Source: Pirellulales bacterium
Lineage (GTDB): Bacteria > Planctomycetota > Planctomycetia > Pirellulales > Thermoguttaceae
Reading direction: 5' to 3'
Assembly (NCBI GenBank): GCA_016931075.1
Contig: JAFGFF010000280.1
Coordinates: forward strand, 1-40,703
DNA: 40,703 nucleotides
The position numbers and the translations under genes were made by a program. The notes beneath the pieces are model-generated. The model was not told the origin of the DNA. It ran no database searches and worked only from the letters and a program-made list of their open reading frames with translations. This document shows positions 1 to 9,600 of this stretch, piece by piece (the stretch's first letter is position 1; every line of letters starts with the position of its first letter).

Positions 1-210
1 GAGCGCGAGTTGGCCGAATTATTGAGCCAGCGTCACGAGGGGGAGGTCGGCGTGTCGAATGGAGTACAAGCCGAGGAGCCTATTCCGTCGCACGAACCCA
101 TGCTTCCGGCGACCCGACGCCTCGAGGTGCTCGAGCCGGTCGTTCCGGCCGCTTTTTGCCCGGCCTGTGAAGGTAAAGAAGATTTATCCACGATTGACAA
201 CGCTTCCTGA
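1..210 (+). CDS. C-terminal fragment of an unidentified protein (cut by window edge)
   Basis: Frame 1 is open from the first base to a TGA at 208-210, so at least 69 codons of a gene starting upstream are present. The visible tail is acidic and proline-rich, with a CPAC motif near the end, and has no recognisable domain or membrane segment. It ends 6 bp before the 7TM gene, so the two are probably co-transcribed. Genes for 7TM proteins of this type are known to sit beside ATP-grasp and zinc or aspartyl protease-like genes, so the missing part could be such a partner; nothing visible proves it. A TTG at 10 could open a short frame, but a tail of a longer gene is more likely. Confidence 0.55.
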   Translation, partial: ERELAELLSQRHEGEVGVSNGVQAEEPIPSHEPMLPATRRLEVLEPVVPAAFCPACEGKEDLSTIDNAS

Positions 211-216
211 ACGGCC

Positions 217-1116
217 ATGCTACAGCGAGAACCAGGTGAAATGACACAACCGCGGGCCATGCAATTGGGCAAGGGCAATCTGTCGACCGCGCACAAGTGG
301 GTGTTGGCCCTCTTAGTGCTCGTACCCCTTGCGATCATCCTGTTGAAGTGGGGACGGCTGCCGACGGCCGATTTCCTTCAGGCGCACGTTTCCCTTACCG
401 ACATGCCGGCAAAGCTGCACCGGCGGCTGTTCTACGTCCTGTTCGTTCCGATGGGAGCGATCCTGGTCGTTCTCTGCCGGCTCACGCTGGGCATCCGCGT
501 GTTGGGCCCGTTCCGGTCGATTCTGTTGGGTGTGGCCTTTCAGTTCACCGGCGTGGTGCTGGGGCTGGTTTTCCTGAGCGTCGTGGTCGCGTCGATCGTG
601 TTCGTCCGGCCGGTGCTCAAGGCCATGAAACTCCCCTATTTCGGCCGCGTTTCGGTCCTCTTGAGCCTGGTCTGCGTGTTGATCATCGCGACGATGATGC
701 TGGGCGACTGGACCGGCTTCGACACACTGATCACGGCGGCCCGATTTCCGATCATCGTGCTCTGCCTGTTGGGTGACGGTTTTACCAAGACGGTCAACCG
801 GGAAGGCTACCGTTCGGCCCTGTGGCGAGGCGCGACGACGGCCGTCGTCGCCATGGTCCTCTTCTACCTGTCGCAGCTTCATTGGCTCCGCCAGTTGCTG
901 TTGCACTATCCCGAGATCCTGCTCGCGCAAATCGGCGGGATCATGATTATTTCGGAATACTTCGACTTCCGGCTCCTGGCGTGGATGAATCCGACGCCGG
1001 TGGAAGGGGTTGGGGAAGACGACGACGACACGTCCGAGGACGCGCCGCTCGTCCTGCGGCAAGGAACGCTGACGCGGCGCAGCGAGGAAACGGTGTGCCG
1101 TAGCCAAGTCGGGTGA
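217..1116 (+). CDS. 7TM integral membrane protein (transglutaminase-associated 7TM domain family)
   Basis: About 299 residues with seven hydrophobic segments, roughly 27-45, 68-88, 95-125, 142-160, 170-186, 203-222 and 235-250, then an acidic tail (GEDDDDTSEDAP). Phrases such as PMGAILVVLCRLTLGIRVLG, LLGDGFTKT and LLAQIGGIMIISEY match, from memory, the 7TM domain usually fused to an inactive transglutaminase-like domain. Here that N-terminal domain is absent, so the gene carries only the membrane part, or the soluble part is a separate upstream gene. The family is linked to ATP-grasp peptide ligases, and an ATP-grasp gene lies downstream. Start choice is uncertain: ATG at 217 has little Shine-Dalgarno, and ATG at 241 follows AGGTGA too closely. 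The substrate or signal is unknown. Confidence 0.75.
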   Translation: MLQREPGEMTQPRAMQLGKGNLSTAHKWVLALLVLVPLAIILLKWGRLPTADFLQAHVSLTDMPAKLHRRLFYVLFVPMGAILVVLCRLTLGIRVLGPFRSILLGVAFQFTGVVLGLVFLSVVVASIVFVRPVLKAMKLPYFGRVSVLLSLVCVLIIATMMLGDWTGFDTLITAARFPIIVLCLLGDGFTKTVNREGYRSALWRGATTAVVAMVLFYLSQLHWLRQLLLHYPEILLAQIGGIMIISEYFDFRLLAWMNPTPVEGVGEDDDDTSEDAPLVLRQGTLTRRSEETVCRSQVG

Positions 1117-1158
1117 AGATATGTCGCTGCGCGTGAATTATATTGGCTGATTTCGACA

Positions 1159-1230
1159 TGTAGGAGGCGACTCCTGTCGCCGAAGGGGACCTGAATGGAA
1201 GACATTCGGCGACAGGAGTCGCCTCCTACA
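1159..1230. repeat. REPIN-like inverted repeat, family A
   Basis: Two perfect 26-bp inverted arms lie at 1159-1184 and 1205-1230, separated by 20 bp. Each arm is itself a hairpin: GGCGAC (1166-1171) pairs with GTCGCC (1176-1181) over a 4-nt loop. The element sits between two same-strand genes, 42 bp after the 7TM stop. It is too long and symmetric for a terminator and has no T-tract. The design matches REP doublets (REPINs). It could also fold in mRNA and separate expression of the 7TM gene from the ATP-grasp gene. Confidence 0.85.
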
Positions 1231-1333
1231 GACGTAATAAATGTCTCCTAAGTAGCATGTTTGATCGCGGCGTCAGATCCGCGGTTTCAATACAATCCAC
1301 ATACGTTAAAGAGTGATTGAGGAGATCAGAGAC

Positions 1334-2401
1334 GTGAAGATTGCCCTGGTTTGGAACAACGGAACCTCGCGCGTCGTCAACTGGTTCGGGCAGCCCTGCC
1401 CAGAAAAGTACGGCCAACTCTCGGTCGACCGCGTCGCCGAAGGGCTCCGCGAGGCGGGCCATGAGGTCGAGGTGATCCAAGGGGACGCCAACCTGTTGGA
1501 CGAACTGGATCGGTTTTTCCCCCGTCAGATCGACGGCCAGATGCCCGACGGCATGGTCTTCAACATGGCCTACGGCATCCAGGGCGACTGCCGGTACACG
1601 CACGTGCCGGCGGCGTTGGAGATGGCGGGCGTGCCCTACACGGGCTCCAGCCCGATGGGCCATGCCCTGGCGCTGGACAAGGTGATTACCAAGGTTCTCA
1701 TCCGCGAGGCGGGCGTGCCGACGCCCCGGTGGCTCGTGGCCGCGTCGGCCGACGTCGAGCCGGGCGATCTGCGGTTCCCCCTGATCGTTAAACCGCGACA
1801 CGAATCGACCAGCTTCGGCCTGCGGGTGGTCCACGACGTGGAGGCGCTGCGCGACGCGGTCGAGAACGTCGTGACCCAATTCAGCCAGGACGCCCTGGTC
1901 GAGGAATTCATCTCGGGGCGCGAGGTGTGCATCGGCCTGTTGGGCAACGCCCCGCCCGAGTGCCTGCCGCCGGTTGAATTGGACTTCGCCGGCCGCGACC
2001 TCCTGGCCTTCACCTGGGAAGACAAGACCCACAAGCGCCTGGACGAGCCCCGGAAGATCTGTCCGGCCTCGCTGCCCGACGAGTTGACCAGTCGGCTCCG
2101 CGAGATGGCGGTGGCCACGTTCCAGGCGTGTCACTGCCGGGATTACGCGCGGGTCGACTTCCGCATTGATCCGTCGGGCAATCCCTATGTGCTGGAGATC
2201 AATTCGATGGCCTCGCTGGGCGGCGGAGCGTCGTTCGTGCTGGCCGCCAAGACGGCCGGCCACACGTTTTCTTCGCTCGTCGACCGGATCGTTCAGGTCG
2301 CCCACCAACGCCACCTGACCATTCCGGTGCCTGAAGGCCCGCCGGTAATTCAGACGCCTCAAGTCGTACAGAAACCGGCACCGCAGGCCGCCGTGGCGTA
2401 G
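1334..2401 (+). CDS. D-Ala-D-Ala ligase-like ATP-grasp enzyme
   Basis: 355 residues in the ATP-grasp fold, which activates a carboxylate as acyl-phosphate and joins it to an amine. Visible are the DKVITKVLIREAGVPTP segment (about 116-131), the ATP-binding FPLIVKPRHESTSFGL (about 148-163), EEF for the adenine region (about 190-192), and the metal-binding core RVDF with EINSMASL (D275, E288, N290). This is closest to D-alanine-D-alanine ligases, but its N-terminal part is not a clear Ddl, and the next gene is unrelated to cell-wall synthesis, so the amino acid substrate is open. I chose GTG at 1334 because GAGGAG ends 9 nt upstream and the protein then starts VKIALVW; an upstream in-frame GTG at 1313 lacks this site. 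Likely function is peptide or amino-acid conjugate ligation, perhaps with the upstream 7TM protein. Confidence 0.85.
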   Translation: MKIALVWNNGTSRVVNWFGQPCPEKYGQLSVDRVAEGLREAGHEVEVIQGDANLLDELDRFFPRQIDGQMPDGMVFNMAYGIQGDCRYTHVPAALEMAGVPYTGSSPMGHALALDKVITKVLIREAGVPTPRWLVAASADVEPGDLRFPLIVKPRHESTSFGLRVVHDVEALRDAVENVVTQFSQDALVEEFISGREVCIGLLGNAPPECLPPVELDFAGRDLLAFTWEDKTHKRLDEPRKICPASLPDELTSRLREMAVATFQACHCRDYARVDFRIDPSGNPYVLEINSMASLGGGASFVLAAKTAGHTFSSLVDRIVQVAHQRHLTIPVPEGPPVIQTPQVVQKPAPQAAVA

Positions 2402-2437
2402 GGACTGTCTATTGCGTCCAACTCGTCAAGCCATCCA

Positions 2438-2617
2438 TCTGTAGGGAACGCTCTCTGTGGCGTTCCGTTGAAGTGCGCTTTCTGTGATGTTTCATGGAAG
2501 AGCGCTCTCCGTGACGTTCCCGGTCAACATGTTGAATTGGTCCCCGTGCCGACCGAAAATCCAGAATGCTAGAGAGGGCGAGAATCCCGGAACGCCACAG
2601 AGGGCGTTCCCTACAGA
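2438..2617. repeat. REPIN-like element, family B, with internal tandem copies
   Basis: Inverted 30-bp arms at 2438-2467 and 2588-2617 differ at one position. Each arm folds on itself: GGAACGC (2445-2451) pairs with GCGTTCC (2460-2466). After the left arm come two degenerate direct copies of the same unit, near 2473-2499 and 2500-2527, giving three head-to-tail units of about 28 bp and one inverted unit. The element fills most of the 267-bp spacer between the convergent ATP-grasp gene and the gene ending at 2669, and may also act as a two-way transcription stop. Confidence 0.8.
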
Positions 2618-2668
2618 AGAATTGCGCGGAGGGCACCATTGTGACGTGGTCAGGCGAGCGACACGGCA

Positions 2669-4156
2669 CTACTTTTTTGCAGCCGGTTTCTTCGCGGGCT
2701 TTTGCGAAGCAGCAGGGGGGGCACGCCTTTTGCCCGTGCGGGCGTTGGTGATATCCTCTTTTAGGGCTTCGATTGACTGACGGTCGAGGAACTTCGTGAC
2801 CATGACCTTCGTCCGGTCAAACATACTGTCAATCTGCTTCTGCATGAAGGTGTTATCGGAGCGGAGCTTGATTTGTTGCTGTCCGAGTTCCCGGAGAATG
2901 TCATCCTGCGTGGGCAATTCTTCGATCTGCTCTCGGGTCTCCTCAACCTTTTCGAAGGCCTTTTCTTTGAGCTGCTTCCTGGCCCGCCCGATGAGGATCT
3001 TGCGGCGGGTGACCGTGTCGATCAATTGTTCTTGTACGCTGTTCGTGTAAGCTTCGGCGGCCATCCGCGTGTCGTCGTTGCGGACGTTGCCCGTCTCGAC
3101 TTCCGTGAAGCCCGGGACGACGGGCAATCGCCCTAGAAGCCCCCCGCCGTGCCGCACGTCGAGCAACCGCAAGGTCGTGCGCCCCGGCTCGACGACAAAG
3201 CTTCCGTCGACGTCGGTCCTTCCGAGGAACGTTCGATTTTTATTTCGCGGGTCGTCCAGGGGCGAGCGGGCGTAGATGGCGTAGCCGACTAAGGGGCGTG
3301 GTGGCTCGGTTCGCGACCGCAAGAAGATCTTGGTCGTCTCGCCCTGGGGGCGGACCAGCAGGGCCAACGGTTCGACCCGGCCCCGCCGCCGGCCGCTCAT
3401 CGAGCTGGCGATGGCCGTGTGGACCTGGCACTCGAGGGCTGTCTCGTCGATCTTTTCGACGAAGAGATACGTCCAATGGCTCGGCTCGATCTTGCGAATC
3501 TCGCCGGTCCGCGTGCAGTAACGGACGATCGGCCAGAAGACGTCGCCCAGCTTGACCTGGCCGATCGAGGCGTCGCGGATCGGCAGTTCGCCGGCCCGGA
3601 GCCGCAAGATGGACTTGTTGCCTCGGGTTTGGGTGATCATGGCCAGCGGGACGAACGCGTCGACGAGCGCGTCGAAAGCGGCGTCGCGGATCTTGGCTGT
3701 TTGTCCGACCGGTCGGGTGATAATCGGTCCGAAGATCTGGGTGCGGCCATCGAGTTCCCTTGCCCGGACCTGCCACCCTTTCGGACCTCGCCCCACGCTG
3801 ACGAAGAAGATCTTGTCGCACGCCAGGGCCTTCTTGTCGAGATCCTCGGGGGTTAAGCCTTCCAGATTGCCGGTGATGCGGTAGCGCAGTGGGGGCGTGA
3901 GTTTCAAGAGTTGGGTGTCCCAGGCGGCGCCGACGCCCATCTCGATCTGCCCGACGAGCGCCGTGGGTAATTCCTGTTGCAGGCGCTCGCCCAGTCCAGC
4001 CGTGGGATCGACGGCGACGAGCAGCCCGATTTTATACGGGGTCAGCTCCCAGACCGATTGGGCCTGGCCCAGCCGCGCCGACGCGCAGACCGTCAGCAGG
4101 GCGATCGCCAAGACGACGCCCCAACGCCGGACGGAGGTCTGCCGAGTGGGTCTCAT
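2669..4156 (-). CDS. Secreted protein of unknown function, lysine/alanine-rich tail
   Basis: 495 residues from the ATG at 4154-4156; a longer upstream frame is rejected because this ATG gives a clean signal peptide (charged start, hydrophobic 12-26, cleavage after about AQA, residue 33). The mature protein has a mixed alpha/beta region to about 380, a predicted coiled coil at about 400-470 (many E, K, Q and R in heptads), and a basic PAKKPAAKK tail. No known domain was recognised. The start overlaps the TGA of the solute-binding gene as ATGA, so the two are probably translationally coupled and their products made in fixed ratio. It is the last gene of the nine-gene ExbB/ExbD cluster and probably acts in the periplasm with its neighbours, by inference only. 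Confidence 0.75.
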   Translation of the reverse strand: MRPTRQTSVRRWGVVLAIALLTVCASARLGQAQSVWELTPYKIGLLVAVDPTAGLGERLQQELPTALVGQIEMGVGAAWDTQLLKLTPPLRYRITGNLEGLTPEDLDKKALACDKIFFVSVGRGPKGWQVRARELDGRTQIFGPIITRPVGQTAKIRDAAFDALVDAFVPLAMITQTRGNKSILRLRAGELPIRDASIGQVKLGDVFWPIVRYCTRTGEIRKIEPSHWTYLFVEKIDETALECQVHTAIASSMSGRRRGRVEPLALLVRPQGETTKIFLRSRTEPPRPLVGYAIYARSPLDDPRNKNRTFLGRTDVDGSFVVEPGRTTLRLLDVRHGGGLLGRLPVVPGFTEVETGNVRNDDTRMAAEAYTNSVQEQLIDTVTRRKILIGRARKQLKEKAFEKVEETREQIEELPTQDDILRELGQQQIKLRSDNTFMQKQIDSMFDRTKVMVTKFLDRQSIEALKEDITNARTGKRRAPPAASQKPAKKPAAKK

Positions 4157-6615
4157 GGTGTCTCCTCGGGTTGCGGCGAGCTCAGCCGCCACTTTTCGAC
4201 GTTCTGGTACAGCCCGACCGGTCGTTGGCCCAGGCCGCTGATCTTGTTGTTGTAGGCGAAGAACTCCACCAATTGCCACAAGGGAATCACGGCGACTTCG
4301 TCGTGGGCGATTTGATGAATCTGGTGAAGCAAGGGCCGCGCCTCGCGCCAGTCGGCGGCCTGGGTCAATTTGCCCAAGACGTGAATCATGTAAGGGCTGG
4401 CGCTGCCCGTCGGACCGTCCGGTCCCAGCAGCCACGGGGCGTCGATGATCGGCTCCCAGAGGGGCAACTCGGCATAGAGCAGATCGACGTCCTTCCCCGG
4501 CGGACGCAGTGGGCCCGGTGGAAGCTCCTTCAACGTCACGTCGATGTTGACCACCCTGAGCTGGTCGCGAATTTTTTCCGAAGCCCGGCGGGCCGTCGGG
4601 GTCGGGGGATGGGCCAGGGTGAGCTTAATCGGCGGCCGGGGGCGACTCGGGTCGACCAGCGTTTCCGTTTTTGTTTGGGCCGGAGGGTTCTGGGCGGCTT
4701 GGGGTTGGTTGGCCGCCGCCTTTTGCCTCGCCTCCGCTTCCATTTCGTCAACGACGACGCATGCCAGCATCATGGCCAGCTCTCGTTCGCAGGGACGCGG
4801 AGCAATGGACGTGTCGTAGGCGTAGCCGACCGGGTCGGTGTACGAGTCGCCTTTGAGGAACGGGCCGCTGAGCACTTCACAGCCTGGTTCCATCGGTTTC
4901 GCTTCAGAGCCCTTTTCCTCTTGCCGGCCGAAAAGACCCTTTTCGAGAATCTCTTCGCGCGGGATCCCGAACGCCAACGCGCGACGGAAGTGCTTCTTGG
5001 CCATCACGGGGCGTTTCGTGTTGCAGATCAGGCAATGGACCAACGGCAGGCCATAGCGCTGCACCGTAACGTTGTCGAGCGAGCGGTACTCCTCCAGTTC
5101 CCACGGGTAGACCCGGTCGAGAACCTGGATCCGGCCGTCGCGCAACCTACGAATGGCGTCCCGATCGTCCTTGGGTACCTGTTCGACGATCTCTTTGGCT
5201 TGCCCGGTCGTCCGGATGAAGTATTGCCGATTGGACAGATAGACGGTCGATTCCGGTTTTTTCGTGCCGAGGACGAACGGACCGTTGGGGATGTTCAGCG
5301 ACGCCGAGCCGGAGACGGCGTCGTAGCAAGGGACGATCGTCTGCAACAGCGCGTCGCAACGGACGTGCGGTCTGCGCAACTCGACGTCGACACGGTAGAC
5401 GTCCTCGACGGCGACTGAGCCGAATAGATCGGCCCAAGCCGGTTTGTAGGCCGGGTTGGTCGGCGTGGCCATGTCCAGCAGGCGCCGCGCGACGTCCGCT
5501 CCGCCCAGGATGGCCGGGCCTTTCGACCAATGGACCCCGGGCCGCAGTTGCAGCGTGAAACCGCGATTGAGCGGATCCATTTCGAGTGTGCCGAAGGGGC
5601 ACTGGTAGTCGCCCCCTTCCGGTCCGGGACCGATCAGTTCGGTGAGCGTTCGCCACACGAGCCGGCTGCTGCGACGCGAAGCCCATTCGGTCCGTCGGGT
5701 CGGATCGACCGACTCGGCCGGCTCGCGCACGCCGACGAGAACCCGAGGGTATTGCTTCTGGATCTCGGCGACCAGTTCGGCCGCGCCGGGTTCTTCCGGC
5801 CAGATTTGCATCGCCTGGCGTCCCAGCGTGTCGGCCTGACGGAGACGCCCTTTTTGCAGGGCCGTCTTCGCCTTGGCCAACAGGTCCGCCGTCTTCTTCC
5901 GCAACTGCGATCTCCATCCGGTCGCCACGGGATGATCGGGGAACTCCTCGAACAACACTTTCAGCAGTGTCCGGGCCGCGGCGTAATTGCCTTTTTGGGT
6001 ATAACGTTCCAGTAGCGTCTGGTTGACCTTTCCCAAGGCGTCGGGCAGGTCCGGATGCCTCGGGTTGTGGTCGTACAGTTCGCGAAGCGCGATCAGCGCG
6101 GCGTCGGTGTCGTTTTGCCGGGCGTGAAAGCGATACTCCGATAAAAGATACTCGTCGACTGCCTCGGCCAGTCCGGGCAGCCGCGGGTCCTTTTCCGTGA
6201 GATACTGAAGATAGTTGAATGCCTCTTCACGATTGCCAGCCTGGGTCAGTTCGCGTGCTTTTTTCAGGACGAGCTGTTCGAAGAGAATGACTTCTTGAAT
6301 GGAACTCCAACGAAGCTCGTATTCTTTCTCCGGCTCGTCAACGAGTCGCACCTTCAAGCGAGCCGTCCGCCGAGGATTCTTCGGCAAACGGCGACTTGCC
6401 CCCAAGTTCAGCGGTTGGACGGTCAGCCTTTCACTTTTGTGTTGTGGCGTAAGGATGATGATGTCATAGGGATCCTGCTCATAGAGCGGGATGGTTGACT
6501 TTTTGGACGCCTTGGCTTCTTGCGCGCAGGCAAAACCAACCGGTATCCACCAGCAGCACAGGGCGATCAGCAGTATCCGCCCGACGGAGTTCGGCACGGT
6601 GTCTTCCTCGTTCAT
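4153..6615 (-). CDS. TPR-containing extracellular solute-binding protein, family 5
   Basis: 820 residues from the ATG at 6613-6615; a TTG one codon earlier is an alternative. An N-terminal hydrophobic segment (about 13-32, ending FACAQ) is a signal peptide. Residues 45-115 form a small beta-rich region, 115-290 helical TPR-like repeats, and about 292-800 a family 5 solute-binding fold (LVGVREPAESVDP; FTLQLRPGVHWSKG; IPNGPFVLGTKKP; FRRALAFGIPREEIL), the type that binds peptides or nickel for ABC importers. No ABC permease or ATPase lies nearby, and TPR repeats fused in front are unusual, so it may work as a binding or scaffold module rather than an importer subunit. It starts 7 bp after the PQQ gene stop and overlaps the next gene by 4 bp. 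Confidence 0.85.
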   Translation of the reverse strand: MNEEDTVPNSVGRILLIALCCWWIPVGFACAQEAKASKKSTIPLYEQDPYDIIILTPQHKSERLTVQPLNLGASRRLPKNPRRTARLKVRLVDEPEKEYELRWSSIQEVILFEQLVLKKARELTQAGNREEAFNYLQYLTEKDPRLPGLAEAVDEYLLSEYRFHARQNDTDAALIALRELYDHNPRHPDLPDALGKVNQTLLERYTQKGNYAAARTLLKVLFEEFPDHPVATGWRSQLRKKTADLLAKAKTALQKGRLRQADTLGRQAMQIWPEEPGAAELVAEIQKQYPRVLVGVREPAESVDPTRRTEWASRRSSRLVWRTLTELIGPGPEGGDYQCPFGTLEMDPLNRGFTLQLRPGVHWSKGPAILGGADVARRLLDMATPTNPAYKPAWADLFGSVAVEDVYRVDVELRRPHVRCDALLQTIVPCYDAVSGSASLNIPNGPFVLGTKKPESTVYLSNRQYFIRTTGQAKEIVEQVPKDDRDAIRRLRDGRIQVLDRVYPWELEEYRSLDNVTVQRYGLPLVHCLICNTKRPVMAKKHFRRALAFGIPREEILEKGLFGRQEEKGSEAKPMEPGCEVLSGPFLKGDSYTDPVGYAYDTSIAPRPCERELAMMLACVVVDEMEAEARQKAAANQPQAAQNPPAQTKTETLVDPSRPRPPIKLTLAHPPTPTARRASEKIRDQLRVVNIDVTLKELPPGPLRPPGKDVDLLYAELPLWEPIIDAPWLLGPDGPTGSASPYMIHVLGKLTQAADWREARPLLHQIHQIAHDEVAVIPLWQLVEFFAYNNKISGLGQRPVGLYQNVEKWRLSSPQPEETP

Positions 6616-6622
6616 CAAGCGT

Positions 6623-9600
6623 TTACGGAGCGTCCATTCGGAGTAAAGTACCGTCCTGTCCGGCGACCAGCACCTGGTTGCCCAGTGAGACGGGTCCGGT
6701 TCTCAGGGGGCGTCCCGTGTCGTGTTTACCCAATTCTTTGCCCGAGGCGCCTTCGACCCGCCACACGGTGCCAGAGCAGGACGCCAACAGGAAGTCGTTG
6801 CCGACCGGCAGCGGTGGCCCGGCCAGCGGCCCGTGGGGCAAGCCCGTGCTCCAGACGATCTTGCCCTGGGCGTCCAGGCAGAACAGTTGGTCGGCGTCCG
6901 TGGTCACGAAGACGTGCCGGCCGACGGCCCGCGGACCCCAGACGGGGCGTCCGCCGAGCGACTCGGGCTCCTCGGGCGTGAGCTTCGGCAACCGGAACCG
7001 CTGCAGCTTGCCGGTCCGGTCGACCGCCAGGACCACGTCCTGGACATACGCCAGAGGCGAGATGATCGGCTCGGTCGGTTGGCCTCGATCCAGCAGTGCC
7101 AGGTTGGGCTCGGGTTTGGCCTTGACGCCGACACGATAGAGGTTGCGGGCCCCGTCGGACAACACGACTGTTTGCGAATCGATCACCGCCGGCACTTGCC
7201 ACTTCGGCTGATTGCCGTGTGCAAGCTTCGGCTGGAACGGCTGGGCCAGCGTGCCGCCGGTCCACGGATCGACCAGATAGACCTGGCCCAGCGCGCTGGG
7301 CGCCAAGAGGCCGTTGCCCAACAGGACGGGCGTCGTACCCAACGGGCTGCGGAGGACGACGTTGCGAAGGGTCTCGGCGCCGGCATTGGGGGTGTAGACG
7401 TAGACCTGCTCGCTGCCCGCTCCAGTGCTGTCTTTCCCAGGGGAGAAGGCCAACCGGCCGTTGCCCAGGACCAGGACGTCGCGGACGGCCGTCTCGAGCT
7501 GGCTGGTCGGCACCCTGGCAGCGGCTTCGTCAATGACCTTTTGTCCCTGGATCTGGTCGATCGGGATTTCGACGACGCTGCCCAATGACGAAACGACCTG
7601 AACCACGCCGGAGCCTTTTTCAACGATCGGTTCGGCCGCCAGCGGCGCGCCGAGAGTGGTTTCCCAACGCGCGGCGCCTTGACGCATGTCGATAGCCGAG
7701 ACGACGACACCGGGCAGGCGGTCGCGACGGCGGACGGTCACGATCGCGTCGTCCATGGCCACGAGCGGCTGCAGGAACGCGCTGTCTTCGCACTTCATCC
7801 AGACGTTGCGGAATTGGCCCATCGACGTGTGGAGTTCGTATTTCGCCAGGCGATCGTCGGCAATCCAGAACTGGCCGCGGATCAGCAGGGGAAACCGGAT
7901 CAGATCGTGGCGATGGCTGACCTGCTGGTCGGTTACCTTTTCGACCGGGGGGCCCTTCTCATTAGTGCTCAGCGCGAAGGCGAACACACGGCCCCGATCG
8001 GTCGTGACCATGAGCTGTGCGCTGGAGACCAACGGCCGGAGGTCGAGACGTCCCACGATGTCGATCTGCTGGACTTGGGTCAGCGAGGGTTTCTTTTTCT
8101 GGTCGTCCAGCGTGAAGATTCGCAAGACGCTCCGGTCGCGAGACTTGTTCTCGGTAACCACCAGGTAGTTGCCCAGGATGACCGGCGCGCTGGCGATACT
8201 GCCAGGCTCTTGGGCCAGATAGACGACCTTCTCACACGTCTTACCGTCTGCCGAAAGGACGAAAAGGTTCGAGTGCTTGGCGATCTGGTAGATCCGCGAT
8301 CGCTTTCGATCGACAGTTGGGGGAAGATTGAGCCCCTGAGGCAGTTGCACGAAGCCGTCGGACTTGCCTGTCCCGATGTCGATGAAGACTAGACGACCGG
8401 ACAAGGTGGCCACGAGGACACGGCTGCCATCCAAGGCTGGTTCGGCGTCGAACGGCTCGCCCACGCCGTGCAGCCAGCGGGATTTGCCCGTGGTCGCCAA
8501 GATCCGGACAACCGATTGGGCGGCCGTGTCGACCAGCAGGGCGTCAGCGCCGGCCGAATCGTCCAGCGGGATCGGGGCGAAGGGGATTCGGGTTCCGTCG
8601 ATTTGCTGGCCGACGGCACGACGCCACAGGGGGCGACCCGAAGCAGCATCCAGGCCGTAAGCAACACCCTCAGCCACCGCGTAGGCGACGCGCCCTTCCG
8701 CGCCGACCACCTCGCGAGCGACAGTGCGCTGCGCCAGGCCAATGGCGATGCCCTCGGGCGGAACATCGCCGGGCGGCGTGGGCGGGACCTCTTTCGCCAC
8801 CCACTTCACCGCGGCCTTTTCGGCGGCCGAGACCTTTCGGATCGCCTTGTCCAGTTCCTCGTGATCCAGCAAGTCGGGATAGTCGCGCAACAGGGTCTTG
8901 CGGATCTTGTACGCCTCGGATGTGTCCTTGGCTTCGACCGCCTTGTCCATCGCGGCAACCGCCTTGGCGAGCTGGTCATCGCGCATGATCGTCCGCTCGG
9001 TCACGCCCAGGATGGCCTTGATCTCGTCGATCTGAGCCTTCGGCCGGCTCTTGATCGGGATGATCTTGTCGTTTTCGACCAGGGCCAATGCCACACGCGC
9101 GTGCTCGACGAGCTTCGGGTCGTTTTGCTTCTGGGCCGTCTTGGCAAGCTTCTCGGCGATCCCGGGCAAGAGCGAACTCAACTCATCACGCACTTCGGGA
9201 AAGGCCTTTTCAGAAGTGATCTTGTCGAGCACCTCGTTGGCCTTTTCCAACGACTTGACCGGGTCGTTGCCGGCCTCGTCGACCTGGCGGAGCAGGGCCA
9301 GAGGGCCTCGCGCCCGGGCCCAACTCGCCTTGGGATGGTCGGGATATTGGCTGGCGAACTTCTCATACTGATCGATCGCCTTGCTGTAGGCCTGCTCCAT
9401 GTAGTACTGGTCGGCTTCCTTGACCATGTCGTCGCCGCTGCGGCCACGGAGCGACCAGGTGAGGGCCACGAACAGGATCACCAACAGCAGCAAGAATCCG
9501 CCGCCGACGAGCATCAGCGACGAATCCCAGACGTTCTCCTTCCGGCTCCGGTCGCGTTCGGGGACAACCTTGCCGAAGATGTTTCTTCTGGTGCCCTTCT

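Noticed and set aside
1226-2362. 378-codon open frame on the minus strand
   Set aside because: Antisense to the ATP-grasp gene, which has clear motifs and a ribosome site.
1159-2617. Inverted repeats as CRISPR units
   Set aside because: There is no regular array of direct repeats with unique spacers; units are inverted pairs from different families, and no cas gene is near.
4157-4435. Longer N-terminus of the gene ending at 2669
   Set aside because: It would overlap the solute-binding gene by about 280 bp and hide a perfect signal peptide start at 4156.
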